64,000 nt of DNA, taken from NCBI RefSeq assembly GCF_008831285.2, contig NC_045138.2, positions 26,879,934 through 26,943,933 on the forward strand, in the 5' to 3' direction. The notes below the pieces were generated by a model. That model did no database searches and was not told the origin of the DNA. It saw nothing but the letters and a program-made list of their open reading frames with translations. Shown here piece after piece: positions 13,096-24,487 of this stretch. A program made the translations under genes and the position numbers. How positions within the stretch are numbered: the first letter of the stretch is position 1; each line of letters begins with the position of its first letter. Origin of the DNA: Nymphaea colorata. Lineage: Eukaryota; Streptophyta; Magnoliopsida; Nymphaeales; Nymphaeaceae.

Positions 13096-13760
13096 ACGAC
13101 GTAGGAGACGTGACTGGCTGGTTTAACCAGTACCAGCTTACCAGACGGTTATTACTTTCCCAAGTATAAAACTCTACAGGGAAGGCTTCTTGAAGCTCAA
13201 GTACTGTCGAGGCAAAGACAGTAAAAGCTATTGTGGTGGTGAAGACAGATGGTCCTTCCCGTCGTGCTCGTACCAGGAGTTAAGAATTGGGGTTTGGCCT
13301 GGTAAACGAACAGAACAAGCTATACTCACCAGACGGTATTGACTTGCCGATCAAAACTCAAGCTTAAGCCGGCCTCTGTCCTTGCTCGAGTTCAGGCCAA
13401 ATCCAGCCAATTAAGGGCGAAAGTATAAGGACAAACTTATAGATCTAGCTATGAGCATGTCAACAGCTCTAATCTTGAGAATCGCTCAAACCTGTCCCTC
13501 TGTAGCAAAAGTTGTGGCCAAGGGGAAAATTCTAAGAAAGATGTGATATAGTTGATTGAAATGATCTCAAAAGAGCTTGCGGTTACAATGGCCAGAGATA
13601 GATCATCAATAGATGTAGAAACATGCAATGTACGTGGTTTCACTTGAACAGCATTGTTGTATGAAGGTCTTCCGGCAATGGCTGTTATGAAGTGTAAAAT
13701 CAAGCAGAAGACTTCATTGTAGATGAAAACATCCTTTATTCTCACCTTTCCCCTATTTAT
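13096..13760 (+). mobile_element. possible LTR fragment (weak)
   Basis: The stretch opens with TGTCACGACGTAGG, the kind of TGTCACG start seen in many plant LTR retrotransposons, followed by short inverted motifs around CTGGTTTAACCAG. Inside is a direct-repeat pair around ACCAGACGGT at about 13,141 and 13,329. No target-site duplication, primer-binding site or second LTR was found. A 98-codon minus-strand frame at 13,449-13,745 matches nothing I recognise. Confidence 0.25.
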
Positions 13761-15143
13761 TTCATTTTCCCCAACAGATAAAATGGAAGAATCGCCAGTT
13801 TAGTTGGGTTAGGTGGAATTTACTCGGATGCCCAACCACAGTAGCCAGCTGTTGTCCAAAACTGTCGGAAGCTCAAACGTACTTTTTATGTTTCAAAGCA
13901 ACAAATTGGGAGATTGACATGCGTCAAGTTGGTCGCAGGAGAGGACTTAGCTTAACTGTCGACTTATTTCTCACCTTTGCTGCTTCAAAAGCATGCAACG
14001 GGAAAACAAACTTCCAATGCAGGCATAGAAGCAAGTAAAGAAAAGTGGCATGACAACAAACGGCAAGTCCACAGGTCACTAGAATAAATCACTGAAACAA
14101 TGAACAAGAACATGAAGTGAAAAAAATTTGAAAGGGAGCACTCCCGTTAAACAACAAAATATGTTATCATGCATAATTAAGACAATAAGACCTAAAATAA
14201 CAGAAAATGAATACCAAAAAGGGAAATGAAAAGCAATACAAGTTGTAAAAAAAACATTTTTACACCATATAATCTTTAAATATTTGCCACATGTATTCAA
14301 TGAATAACATATATACGGATACTAGGAAATGAAATACTCAAACTTGACAAGGGTTCTTCAAAAGCATTATCAATAGCATCGTTCAGCAAAACTTGCTAAG
14401 CAGTAAGAACAAGCATATAGCATACTAATAGCGAGATGAGTAAATAAACTACGGCAAGTCATAGCGAACAGAAAATAACACATTTCCTCAGTACATCCTG
14501 TCATTCGAGCATGCATCTGCAAGAGGTCCAAGGTAAGCAGGCATAATAAAATACAATCACTCGTCCGTTAAGTATGAGCACAATTACTGGCAAGTTATTT
14601 ACTATGTACTTGACTGAGGGTGAACATTATCAGTGAAATTTACCTCCAGACAGTTGCATAATTTTGACTTGTTTTTCGTTAATCCTCTTGCAAGAGGCTG
14701 AGAGGAGCCTTCTTAACTAGGTCGATTAAGAAAAAGAAAAAGAACATGCACTTAAATTCTTCAGTTACAAAGGAAAAGTGGAGACAAGACAGAAAGGGTA
14801 CGAATCACAATTTTCCTTTGAATGATCTACAAAATACAAAGAAACTGAAAATGCATGTATAATGCAAGCTGACGTCTTTCATATCTAGTAATTATATCCC
14901 AAAAGCTTAGGAAGAAAAGAGTGGAACACAAAGATGATCAACCATAAAACCGCTTGAGGGATGTGATACTCATAACCAAAAGTATTCATACTATGCAGGT
15001 AGTAATAACAACGCCTTAGATTTACAGACAAATCTAGCACAATATGGGAAAAGGAAGAAAGAAAGGGACAACCGTGTCAATATTTAGGGAACTTTCTTAC
15101 TAAGTGTAGCATGTATTGCCAACCTTGCACCCTTATGTACCAA
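13761..15143. other. intergenic / 3' flank of the receptor kinase gene
   Basis: The sequence is AT-rich without recognisable coding signal. The part next to 15,144 should include the 3' UTR of the minus-strand kinase gene. No clear polyadenylation hexamer could be assigned. Confidence 0.45.
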
Positions 15144-17247
15144 TCACCTTGCATCAGTTGCCACAATTAGTTCATCAGGAGGGCAATCATCAAGCACATT
15201 ACTAGGCTCAAGGGGCATTTCATCATAAGTTGTTGAGAGATACTTCTGCCCAATAGCTCTAAGCAGTTGATAGACTTCAAACATAGAGGGCCTTTCCTTG
15301 GGAGCGGAGAGCACACATGCACATGCCACTCGTAAAAATTGCAGTAACTCATCATCAAAACCACGACCTGCCAGGGATCGATCTATGGCGTCTTGAACAA
15401 CAGAATTGCTTGAAAGTTGAGTAATCCAATCAACCAGATTTCCCTTGAAGCTTTCAGGGGCATTTGCCACATGAGTGGATTCTTCACCAGTTACTATTTC
15501 CAACAGAACCACCCCAAAACTATATACATCTCCCTTTGGTGTAGCAACAAGTGTCCGTGCATATTCAGGGGCCACGTAACCCAACACACCAAATTCACCA
15601 TTCACGTAGGTGCTAAGATGCGTGTCAACAGGATTCATAAGGCGTGCCAGGCCAAAATCAGAGATTTTTGGCTCATAGTCATCATCCAACAGGATACAAT
15701 GGGAACTAATATTCCGGTGGATGATACGTGGATTGCAACTATGATGAAGCCAAGCCAAACCTCTTGCAGCCCCAATGCTTATTCTCATTCTCGTTGGCCA
15801 CGCCATAACTTCAGATTCAGCTTTAAGTACATGTAACTGTTGATACAAGGTGCCCCTGGGCATGTGCTTGTACACCAACAGTCTCTCCCTTTTAGCAACA
15901 CAGAAGCCAAGGAGAGGAACCAAATTATGATGCCTTACTTTCCCAAGCGTTTCCATTTCAGACTTGAATTGCTTTTCAGTATGTTGAGAGTCCTGCAATC
16001 GCTTGACTGCAAGAAACGAACCATCTGAAAGTGTTGCTTTGTAAACTGTTCCTGTTCTTCCTGAGTTTATGATATTATGTTTGCTGAAGTTGTTTGTAAA
16101 CTTCATCAGATCTCTCAGCTTCAACTTCGGAATAGAATTCTCAAACACAGAAACCTGGTAATCCAACGCAGAAGGCATTGTTAACAAATCAAGAATTTCA
16201 AAGGAAATATATAAATCAAACAGGAAAGGTATCTGAAATGATGAACTACATGAATCCACACATGCAAACATGGTGGTATGTGGACAAACAGAACCAATTT
16301 GTCGACCAAAGATGAATAAAGTTGAAGAAAGAGAGAGCGAGCAGGGAGGGAGGGAAAAAATTTGAAGAGTGTGTAAGAGTAATTTTGCTTGCCTTTACTC
16401 CCTTCTGTGCAATCATGTCCTTGGCCCATTTGTTGCCTTCAATATCTTCATCCTTCTTCTTGGGCTTCTTACGGCAAAACAGCATCAGAACAATGATAAT
16501 GAGCAGGGCAATGAAGAGGATTCCACCACTAACGGTTGCAGCGGTAACAACAGCATGGTTGTTCTTTGCTTGAGACTGACAATTTGGTAACGGAGGCCCG
16601 CAAAGCCCTTCATTACTTGCAAAACTCTCAGGAGGTTGAGGATTCACGAATGGAGGAATATTCCCCGTTAATTTGTTACTTGCAACGCTGAAAGTCTTGA
16701 GCCGACTTAACTGCCCGATTCCAGGGGGAATTCCACCGGTAAACAGGTTACTATCCAATTTTAATGAGTTGAGATAAGTACAGTTCTTCAGATTATCAGG
16801 GATTTCACCAGTAAACTTGTTTTTCGACAGATCTAATGAAGTCACAAATCCCACATAATGTGAAATGTTAGTGGGCAAGGGCCCGGCAAGCTGGTTGTCT
16901 GAAAGATCCAACCCCGTCATGCTGGTGCAGTTCGCTAGACCAGTCGGGAACTGCCCCTGGAGGCCCATGGAGGACAGTCTTATGTTGAGCACTCTGTTCT
17001 CGTTTGGGTGCCAACACTCTACCCCAACGAAGTTGCAGATGTATCCTTCTGAATTGTTCTGAAATTTCCAGGACGCCAAAGAGTTGTTGGGGTCGTCTAA
17101 AGATTGTTGCAGGGATTTCAGGCACTCTATATCAGATTGAATGCAGTGGCAGTTATGTATGCTCGTCAACAAAATTACCACAATAAAGAGAGAACTCATT
17201 CTTCCATAGTTCATGCCCGCCGTCATGATCAACTCAACATAACCCAT
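15144..17247 (-). CDS. BIR1: LRR receptor-like kinase of the BIR1 type, two exons, HRN in place of HRD
   Basis: This is a plasma-membrane receptor-like (pseudo)kinase resembling Arabidopsis BIR1 (At5g48380), a BAK1-interacting negative regulator of immunity. Exons are 17247-16393 and 16154-15144, giving 621 aa. Order: signal peptide (to about residue 35, ending HNCHC), a short ectodomain with an N-terminal cap and about five LRRs ending in a Cys pair ([10 protein letters not shown]), a membrane span at about 236-257, a basic juxtamembrane segment, and a kinase domain from about 318. The glycine loop is GRTGTVYKA, the Lys is in LAVKRL (about 336), the catalytic loop reads IIHRNISSH with Asn replacing the catalytic Asp (about 433), and DFG is intact (451-453). 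HRN is also known in the BIR family, where these kinases are annotated as probably inactive. The start is the first in-frame ATG; its MGxxxLIM context recurs in a duplicated fragment at 24.7 kb. Confidence 0.93.
16155..16392 (-). other. GC-AG intron with an overlapping GT donor 6 nt upstream (receptor kinase gene)
   Basis: The exon end reads GGAGTAAAG followed by GCAAGC. Using GC after AAG gives Gln-Lys-Gly-Val-Lys joined to Val-Ser-Val-Phe, as in BIR1 relatives. Using GT inside GGA|GTAAAG would also stay in frame but delete Val-Lys. The acceptor is TACCAG at 16,155. The GC donor is the better fit by homology; both could be used. Confidence 0.75.
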
Positions 17248-17299
17248 GTTTTCTTCTTTTTTCCGCCTATCCACCACCTCAGCGTGTACTAATTCCAAA

Positions 17300-17740
17300 A
17301 CTTCTCAGCAAAGACCAGCTTACTCAGACCAGAAAACAACTAACGGACTATCCAAATCAAATTCCGCCGAAATTCAGCCTCTATAAGCAACCGAAAACAC
17401 TAATACACAAAAAAAAGCAAACCGAATACCCAAGAATTCTAAGATTGAGATCCGCCACCACAATCAATTAAGAGAAACCAATTTCTTCTTATGCAGAATC
17501 CGAACTCTCCACATGAAGAACCCCAAATTCAAGCCTCCCCACGTCAAAAACAAAGGAGAAAATCTACGACGAGACCGAAGGAGCTCTGAAGACGTAATAA
17601 ATCTACCTCAAAGCAAACAGGAAAAATCCTCCCTTTTGTATGCGCAAGAGCCTTCAGAACACAAGGATCAGAAGGATAAATATGAACCACCGGATTTGTA
17701 GGAGAAGTACGAGGAGGAAGCAAGAAGAAGATGGTACCTT
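17300..17740 (-). other. probable 5' UTR intron of the receptor kinase gene
   Basis: A CT-rich leader-like stretch ends GGAGACAAG followed by GTACCATC on the minus strand at about 17,738, a good donor. AG acceptor candidates lie at about 17,282-17,310 just upstream of the first in-frame ATG. A longer upstream open frame (17,668-18,096) starts in this leader but has no recognisable domain. Inferred only; RNA reads would settle it. Confidence 0.35.
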
Positions 17741-17879
17741 GTCTCCTCCATGGAGGAGGGAGAGAAGAAGAGACCAAGAGAGCAGAACAGAACTTCGCAG
17801 AGGCAGAATACCCTAATCATTGTGGCTTTTGCCTCCTCTTGTTTGTTGTCACAGCAGATGACCCAAAAAATAATTAAAT

Positions 17880-20800
17880 AAAACAGAAAATCTGCCGGCC
17901 CCATCACGTCGACTTGACCAGAGGAGCTGCTCACTTTACTAGGAGTCGTCCTCTCTCTAGATCTGTCTTGACCAGGCGCCAAAGAACTCACACACTCTCT
18001 CCAATTACGCGAAGGGACGGGTCCTAACGCGTCAATCCCAAGCACCTCAGACTTCCGTCCGAGAGTATTCACTCTTCGTTGAAGATGCTTTTTCATTGAA
18101 GACGCGGTAGCAACCAGCTACTCCTTCAACCCACCAATCTGCTCTCTATTATCTTCTTTGACAAATAGAATTCTCATACTTCAGTGCCCATCTATGCGCA
18201 TTTCTCGGACCATCCCTCCAACAAGGAGCTTTTTAGTTTGAAATTAACAAAGTTCATGTCTAACTTCTTGGAACTCAATTCAAAACTCAGTTGCATAAAC
18301 TCAATTCTAACGTCCTGTTGTTTAATAAGCAAAACTGAGTTAAGGCAAATCAATTCAGATCATGGGAAGCAAGGAATGAGAAGAAAAAGATTAGTGGAAC
18401 TCGCTTTCTTGTGAAAAGGGTGGTGGTAATGCTGGCCTTCAAATGTTCCTTTGTCTCCTGCTCACCAAATCGGTCCTCCTTTTCCTCTCAAAAGTAATCG
18501 TCTCATAATTCTGCAGGACAAGGACAGGGGAAGCTGCCCGGTCAATCACGGCAAACATGGCCCGATCCCACCACCACGACAAGTGGCCATCCGAGTTCAT
18601 GCTTACCCCGTTCCACAGTCCCGCCGTGCCGCTCAAGTCGGCCCTTCTTCGTCCCTCCCAACTCCAAGACTTCCATTCGTGTTCAGATTTGAGTCAGACT
18701 TTAGTTTAGTACCACCTTTTATGCGTTACTCCACTTTTCTTTACAGCCCATGATAATTAAAAAGAAAAATATGTTCTTTTTCTTTTAGTTTGAGAATAAC
18801 AGAGGTAAAACCGGATGGAAAATATTACAAAAATAAAATGGGTTTTTTGTGACATATTGATTTGCTAACAATAATAAGATACTTCGAAGATATGGTGTTT
18901 TTTTTTATGTATATTATATTGGGCATTGACGATTCTACACTCAAGGGAGAACTTGGTATTTTAAGGGAGATATAGTCAAGATGACTTGTTGAGTAAACGA
19001 TCGTGTGGGTCCGCTCTTGCAGGCCTCGAGCATTGAACACTAGAGCTCCTCCTTAAAATATTTAAACATAACTTATATTACAAGATAACGCGAAAGTTTG
19101 TAGGTCTACATAATACTTACGTAAATATATGTTTATATAGGTTCATTGCTAAAGGAGTTAAAATACTTTTTTATGTCACAAATATGAAGAACCTAAATGC
19201 GGGATTGTTTATCATGTTGACTTGGTGTTAAGAACTTGTCTTTTACTGGAAAAAATAATGGCATGGACACTTCTCAAGGTTTGAATCGCGCCAGGAAACA
19301 GAAAAACATGCCAAACCATGTTTCTTGGGAGCATTTAGGATCATTTAAGACGAAAATCGATTAGAAATAACAGGTCCATAGTTAAATTAGTGAAAGTTGA
19401 TACACTATTTGGTTTGAAATACTATGGGATCTACCGTAACCATGAAAAATGTTTGAGAATTTAGTCAATAAACCTCTTGTTTTTAAGTCGGATCATGAGA
19501 AAACTGCACCCAAGTAGAGAGACAATGTCAATTGCTCAACACTGTAAAACCTGAAGGTTAGTAGGCTCACCTCTAAGCAGGAGGAGAGGAGCTAGAAATT
19601 TTTTTATTTGAGAAGGTCGAATTATAATTTTAATATAAATCAAAATATAATTTTTTAATTTTTTTTATAAGCTAAATAAAAAAATACATATAAATACGCT
19701 TGCCCCTAGCACAATGTATTAATGTGGTAGGGACCTGCTGTGCATCTCACCAAGATAAGGAAAAATTAAATGCTTTTTATGGCACATGAAGATGGCGCCG
19801 ACTTGGTTGACAGATTGGATCATATCTGTAAATTTTCCACAAGAAAGACGTGAAAGCCTTTATTATCCGGGATTTCACTCCTTCCAAAATAGACTACATT
19901 TGCCGCAACGTTGGAAATGTTGCAGATACCATTAGAATTTGTATGTTTTGCTACATTTAAGTAAGTTTCATTGGTAATTAAGTTCATAATAGCACAGATT
20001 ACACATCTAGCGAGAGATTATAGCAAGCTAAGTGTTCATAGTTTGCTGCCCATTTGACTTGGGTTTAGATAAAAAGTTCAGATTAAACAATTATGTGATG
20101 TATGCAGACGAATATGTGTCTAGAAATACGATAAAATTTTTAGCATTTTCGCTTTGTTTTTAAAACAATACATACATTTTTTTTTTCTAAAGGCTAAATG
20201 AATTCTTAACTACATTTGCAGGAATCCTGCTATAAAGGAAGTTGATCGCCCATTAATTATCCTAGAGTAATATAAAGAGCTTGATTTCTCATCAAAACGA
20301 GGTGTGGCACTTTCTCCCAAACAATGGATTCTCGGTCCAGTTTTAATCTGGATCTGGATCTAGTACTAGATTGTCGGAGTGTCGCCAGGATTACGGACCC
20401 ACTCTAAATAGGGTGTCAGTCCAAAGAATTGGCAGGGCTCGGTCAAAAGATGGGACTCGTTCAACACTGGACAAGATGGTCTTGTACTACATTTTTTATT
20501 TATTTTAAATATATAATAATAATAATAATAATAATTTTTTTTTGCAAATGGATTCAGCTGAATCCATCCATTTTCTGTTGGACTCGATTCAGTTTTTAAT
20601 TTCTAGAAAGCTAGATGAAACTTGAATAGACACTCTTCATTATGAATTAAAAAAAATAGAAGGGCAAGAGGATGAGGTGTCAAGATCATGGAATATCAAG
20701 GCATCAATGTCGTCGAGTGGTTCAAATTTCAAAGGTTTTGATTTCCCTTTTGTAAACTCTTTCAATGGTCAATCAATTTATTGCTATTATCTTTTGGGCG

Positions 20801-21150
20801 GTTGGTGCAAAGACTAAGAGAAGAAAACTGTAAATTTCTAAGTCATCTTTATGCTTCACTGAAATCAATTTAATAATTTAACCAACAATATGCATTTCAT
20901 CTTCATAGCGCACACACAAGAAAGCTAAAATTGGTAATATAATACTAATTTGAAGTGCTTAATACTGTACAAGTATGAGGACCTTTGATTTCCACGGACG
21001 TTATGCTCCTCCCCAGATCTATAATGACATAAAGCAAACGCATACCGACTCCACATCGGGCCCCCACTCAACCCAAGTGCCTCTACTTCCACTCAACCAA
21101 CCATATAGATGATGAACATGGCATCTTGACAGTCAAGTCAAGACCTTCAA
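17880..21150. other. intergenic; promoter side of the receptor kinase gene and old repeats
   Basis: At about 18,550-18,700 a stretch containing GCCGTGCCGCTCAAGTCGG resembles 23,440-23,480 upstream of the truncated paralogue, so it is probably homologous promoter DNA left by the duplication. At 19,575-19,710 lies a GGAGAGGAGCTAGAAA...GCCCCTAGCA element related to 9,035-9,205. An (AAT)n run is at about 20,507-20,535. No gene was seen. Confidence 0.45.
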
Positions 21151-21164
21151 CTTGTTTTTACATT

Positions 21165-21323
21165 TGGATGACAAGAGGGTACCCTTCAATCCAACTGTAA
21201 AAGATTTCTTTGTATCTCATAGACTCAAGCGACCAATCTATAGCATGTTCAGATCCACAGCAGTCCGCTTTCAGTTCTTTTTTGAGAGCCTGAATTTCTT
21301 GAGACATGGTATCGCACCATTGT
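21165..21323 (-). pseudogene. Ty1/copia reverse-transcriptase fragment, degenerate
   Basis: A minus-strand frame of about 52 codons starts with Gln-Trp-Cys-Asp-Thr-Met-Ser-Gln-Glu-Ile-Gln-Ala-Leu, which fits the start of copia reverse transcriptase (consensus W..AM..EI.AL). Further on, SLESMRYKE and IEGYP look like eroded SIERYKA and IEGIDY. Neither the catalytic YVDD region nor LTRs were found nearby, so this is an isolated relic. Confidence 0.5.
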
Positions 21324-21814
21324 TGAATTTTGACAACAGTTTATAGTTCTATCGATGTTGGTTATGTCGGATTTGGATGGTGTGAAGGAATGTCTAAAAT
21401 TGGATTGTCTTCAAACGGAGGCGGTTGAAAGTAAATCCGACTCTAGACTTGGCAATGGCATAAATATAGCAGATTCGTTCATTTTCAATATGGTCGTGAA
21501 AGGGAGCACTGCCAATTAGGATTTAGGAATGCTTCACTTTTTCCAAGTCTACACAGGCATGGATTAGTCTGCGTTTACAAAGATACAGACCGTGTTTCCG
21601 AAGTCTCTCGTACTTCTTGAAACAAGTTTACAAACAGAAAGACTGTGTTAACCAACGACGATTATTATGAGTTCTGGCCCTCTTTCATCACCGTTTCCTG
21701 TTTCAGTTTTAGAGCACGATGTTCTCTTTCTTTATTTGAGAGCCATCAGCGATAGTCTCTCTTGATTTTCTGATTCTGCACATACGTGATCGTCGGTGTG
21801 ACAGTTCTTCTTCG

Positions 21815-22349
21815 GTTGGAGCAGATCTCATGTACTTCAAGTTCGTGATCATGGCATGTAGCTCAGGAAAACAAATGGTGGTGCTTGGAACTCGATTTCT
21901 TCGTCTTTGTATTAGGTAATAAGTAAAAGGTCTCTGATCGTCATAATTTCAGACAAAGAAAGGTCAGATGCCAAGCACTTCATATCTGTAACTCAATCCC
22001 ACCACAGGGCAAAGGGCAAACGTTCAGCCTTTCTTCTTCCTACTTCGAACCTTCTCAGAACCATGCATCATATCGAATTTTTACTTGTAATTGGATTCAG
22101 AGTTAATTTGAGTTGAATTCAAAGGCAAAGCTGCTTACAAGGACCTTAGTTTCAGCTCTTGTCAAATACAAAATGCATATCTGAACCACAGGAGTTGGGT
22201 AAACATCCGTTCGTCATTAAACAAATCTTTAACGCTGATATCTCCAATACATATCTCACTTTTTCTTTTTTTTTCACTTGATCTTCCAAACGACTATGTT
22301 GAGAGGAAATCACTTAGGTTACACAATCCTTTCAGTTGGAGCAGATCTC
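21815..22349. repeat. cassette copy A, bounded by 15-bp direct repeats
   Basis: Non-coding copy of a segment also found at about 23,160-24,140 (copy B) and 24,778-25,735 (copy C). Shared landmarks include TGGTGGTGCTTGGAACTC, TCATATCGAATTTT, GGATTCAGA, AAGGACCTTA and CTATGTTGAGAG. GTTGGAGCAGATCTC occurs at both ends (21,815-21,829 and 22,335-22,349). Copy A lacks about 200 bp present in B. It lies immediately 3' of the truncated receptor gene. Confidence 0.8.
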
Positions 22350-22365
22350 TATTCAAAATTTGTAC

Positions 22366-23139
22366 TTACTTCTTATAGATCAACCAAACAAATGAGCAAA
22401 CCAGCATCAAAACAATGACAAAGAGCAGAAAAATGAAGAGGAATACACCAAGAGCTCTAGAATCTATAACACGGGTTTGCTTCTTCGAGTTACATTTTGC
22501 TAAGGGAGACCCGCAGAGCCCTTCATTATTTGCAAAATTCTCAGGAGGTTGAGGGTTCGCGAATGGAGGAATATTCCCCGTTAATTTGTTACCTGCAACG
22601 CTGAAAGTCTTGAGCCGCCTTAGCTGCCCAATTCCACTGGGAATTTCGCCGGTTAACTGGTTGCCATCCAACTTGAGAACGTTGAGATAAACACAATTCT
22701 TAAGATCATCGGAGAGTTCACCAGTAAACTTGTTCTTGGACAGGTCTAATGCAGTCAATACTCCCACATAATGTGAAATATCAGTGGGCAAGGGCCCCGA
22801 AAGCTGGTTGTCTGAAAGATCCAACCCTGTCATGCTGGTACACTTCGCTAGACCAATGGGGAACGGCCCTTGGAGGCCCATGGAGGACAGTCTTATGTTG
22901 AGGATTCTGTTCTCGTTTGGGTGCCAACACTCTACACCAACGAAGTTGCAGATGTATCCTTCTGAATTGTTCTGAAATTTCCAGGACGCCAAAGAGTTGT
23001 TGGGGTCGTCTAAAGATTGTTGCAGGGATTTCAGGCAGTCTATATCAGATTGAGTGCAATGGCAGTTATGTATGCTCATCAACAAAATTACCACAATAAA
23101 TAGAGAACACATTCGTCTATGTTTGGCTTCCACCATCAT
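22366..23139 (-). CDS. kinase-less BIR1-like LRR membrane protein (truncated tandem copy)
   Basis: The 257-aa product is close to the ectodomain and membrane span of the receptor kinase at 15.1-17.2 kb, with long identical blocks ([36 protein letters not shown]). It has a signal peptide, cap, about five LRRs, GLCGSPLAKC, and a membrane span at about 229-253, then stops after WLIYKK with almost no cytoplasmic tail. The kinase exon is missing; downstream lies cassette copy A. The open frame extends further 5' through a (TTC)n microsatellite read as poly-Arg, but without an ATG, so the start is set at the first ATG (23,139; another follows at 23,136). Last codons read AAGAA then GTAAGTA, a good donor in phase 2. 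It may be a receptor-like protein that could sequester BIR1 partners, or a pseudogene. Confidence 0.75.
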   Translation of the reverse strand: MMVEAKHRRMCSLFIVVILLMSIHNCHCTQSDIDCLKSLQQSLDDPNNSLASWKFQNNSEGYICNFVGVECWHPNENRILNIRLSSMGLQGPFPIGLAKCTSMTGLDLSDNQLSGPLPTDISHYVGVLTALDLSKNKFTGELSDDLKNCVYLNVLKLDGNQLTGEIPSGIGQLRRLKTFSVAGNKLTGNIPPFANPQPPENFANNEGLCGSPLAKCNSKKQTRVIDSRALGVFLFIFLLFVIVLMLVCSFVWLIYKK

Positions 23140-23159
23140 CACGAATGCAACAAGACCCT

Positions 23160-24140
23160 TTTCTTCTTCTTCTTTTCTTCTTCTTCTTCTTCTTCTTCTC
23201 CTTCCTTCTCCTACATGCACACTTATCCCAACTAGCGTTCGTTCATCACAGTCACGAAGCGGAAAGAATGGTTTTGGTAGGAAAATGTTGGTGCTTGGAA
23301 CTCAATTCTTTCATCTTTTTATTCTCCAAAAGTGCAAGTCATATTTATGATAGACAGTTGACATGTCAAGGACGCCTGTCCCTAACTCATCCCCACCATG
23401 TGGAAAACGGCAAACTTTCAGTCATTCTGCTTCTTCCTCCGAACTCCGAGCCGTGCCGTTCAAGTTGGTCTGTCTTGGTCCTCTTGGACTTGGTCACCAA
23501 AAATTTCAAAATTTTCATTGATGTGCTTTCACTTCCTGCCAAAGCTTAGGAATGCGAACAGTTTAGATTCATATTGGACCCAAGCGGCTACCAAATCCAA
23601 CTTGAACCTGAGGTGGACCAGCAAGCGGATGTTTCCGGGCTCCATTGATAATCCTCATATCGAATTTTCACGTGTATACTGGATTCAGATTTCGTTTGAT
23701 CTTGAATTAAGACGCAAAGCGGCTTATAAGGACCTTAATTTTAACTTTTTCAGGTATAAAAATCATATCTGTGGCTGAGTAATTGGTTTTTTTTGTTTGG
23801 CTGGTAATTTAACCAATGACATCTCTAATACCATTCTCAACTTTTTTCTGTCCATTTGTTTTTCTAACGGACTATGTTAGAGAGGGATGTTTTCTTTTTC
23901 TCAAGAAACTTGTGATATACTTGTTAGATCAAATTCGATGATATGGCAAATGTTCTTTTTATCAGGTATGTCACCATAAAAAGTATACTTCCACAATAAC
24001 CAAAAGTTTGAGGTTTGAGGTTATGACGCTTTGAAAATATTAGATTAGACATTGATATTTTGCAGTGAAATAACATTGGATTTTTTGGGCACATTTTCTC
24101 TTCTATTGATGTGAAGAGATGAAGAGATGATTTTATAAAG
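23160..24140. repeat. cassette copy B (upstream of the truncated receptor copy)
   Basis: It begins at the (TTC)n tract and runs through TCACGAAGC, AGGAAAATG(G/T)TGGTGCTTGG, CTCCATTGATAATCCTCATATCGAA, CTATGTTAGAGAGG, TTTTTATCAGGTATGTCA and GACGCTTTGAAAA. Copy C has the same order with about 20-25% differences by eye. It contains the presumed promoter of the truncated copy. Confidence 0.8.
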
Positions 24141-24487
24141 ACTTTAATGATGCCCATGAATTTCAAGAAATAATGGGAATTTCTAATCCTTGTTAGAGAT
24201 CTCTCAACGGGGTCGGCGCAATGGATGGAGTAAAGGCTGTAGTCACTAGTCTTCGTTTCGATCTTCAAGACATCAACTCTTTGTACTACTAAAAAGTGGT
24301 CAACTACTGTGAAGTTGAAGGGTGGCGGATGTAACACCAAAATCAGACTTTGTATCTTAGAGGGACCAAGGGTTGAGTGAGAATTTTAGCTCTTATATGT
24401 GTAATACAATGAAATAATGTTTGAATAAACGCGAGGGGGCAAGGAGACGGGACCTCAATTCTCCTCCAAGAAGGAAATGTTTCAAAC

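Noticed and set aside
13449-13745. 98-codon minus-strand frame as a gene
   Set aside because: No domain, no paralogue and no splice context; it lies in a stretch that may be an LTR fragment.
17668-18096. 142-codon minus-strand frame upstream of the receptor kinase
   Set aside because: It overlaps the probable 5' leader and donor site and has no recognisable domain; treated as leader/promoter DNA.
22366-23220. Longer start of the truncated receptor with a poly-Arg N-terminus
   Set aside because: The extra codons come from a (TTC)n microsatellite and the extension begins with GTG, not ATG; the paralogue shows no such segment.
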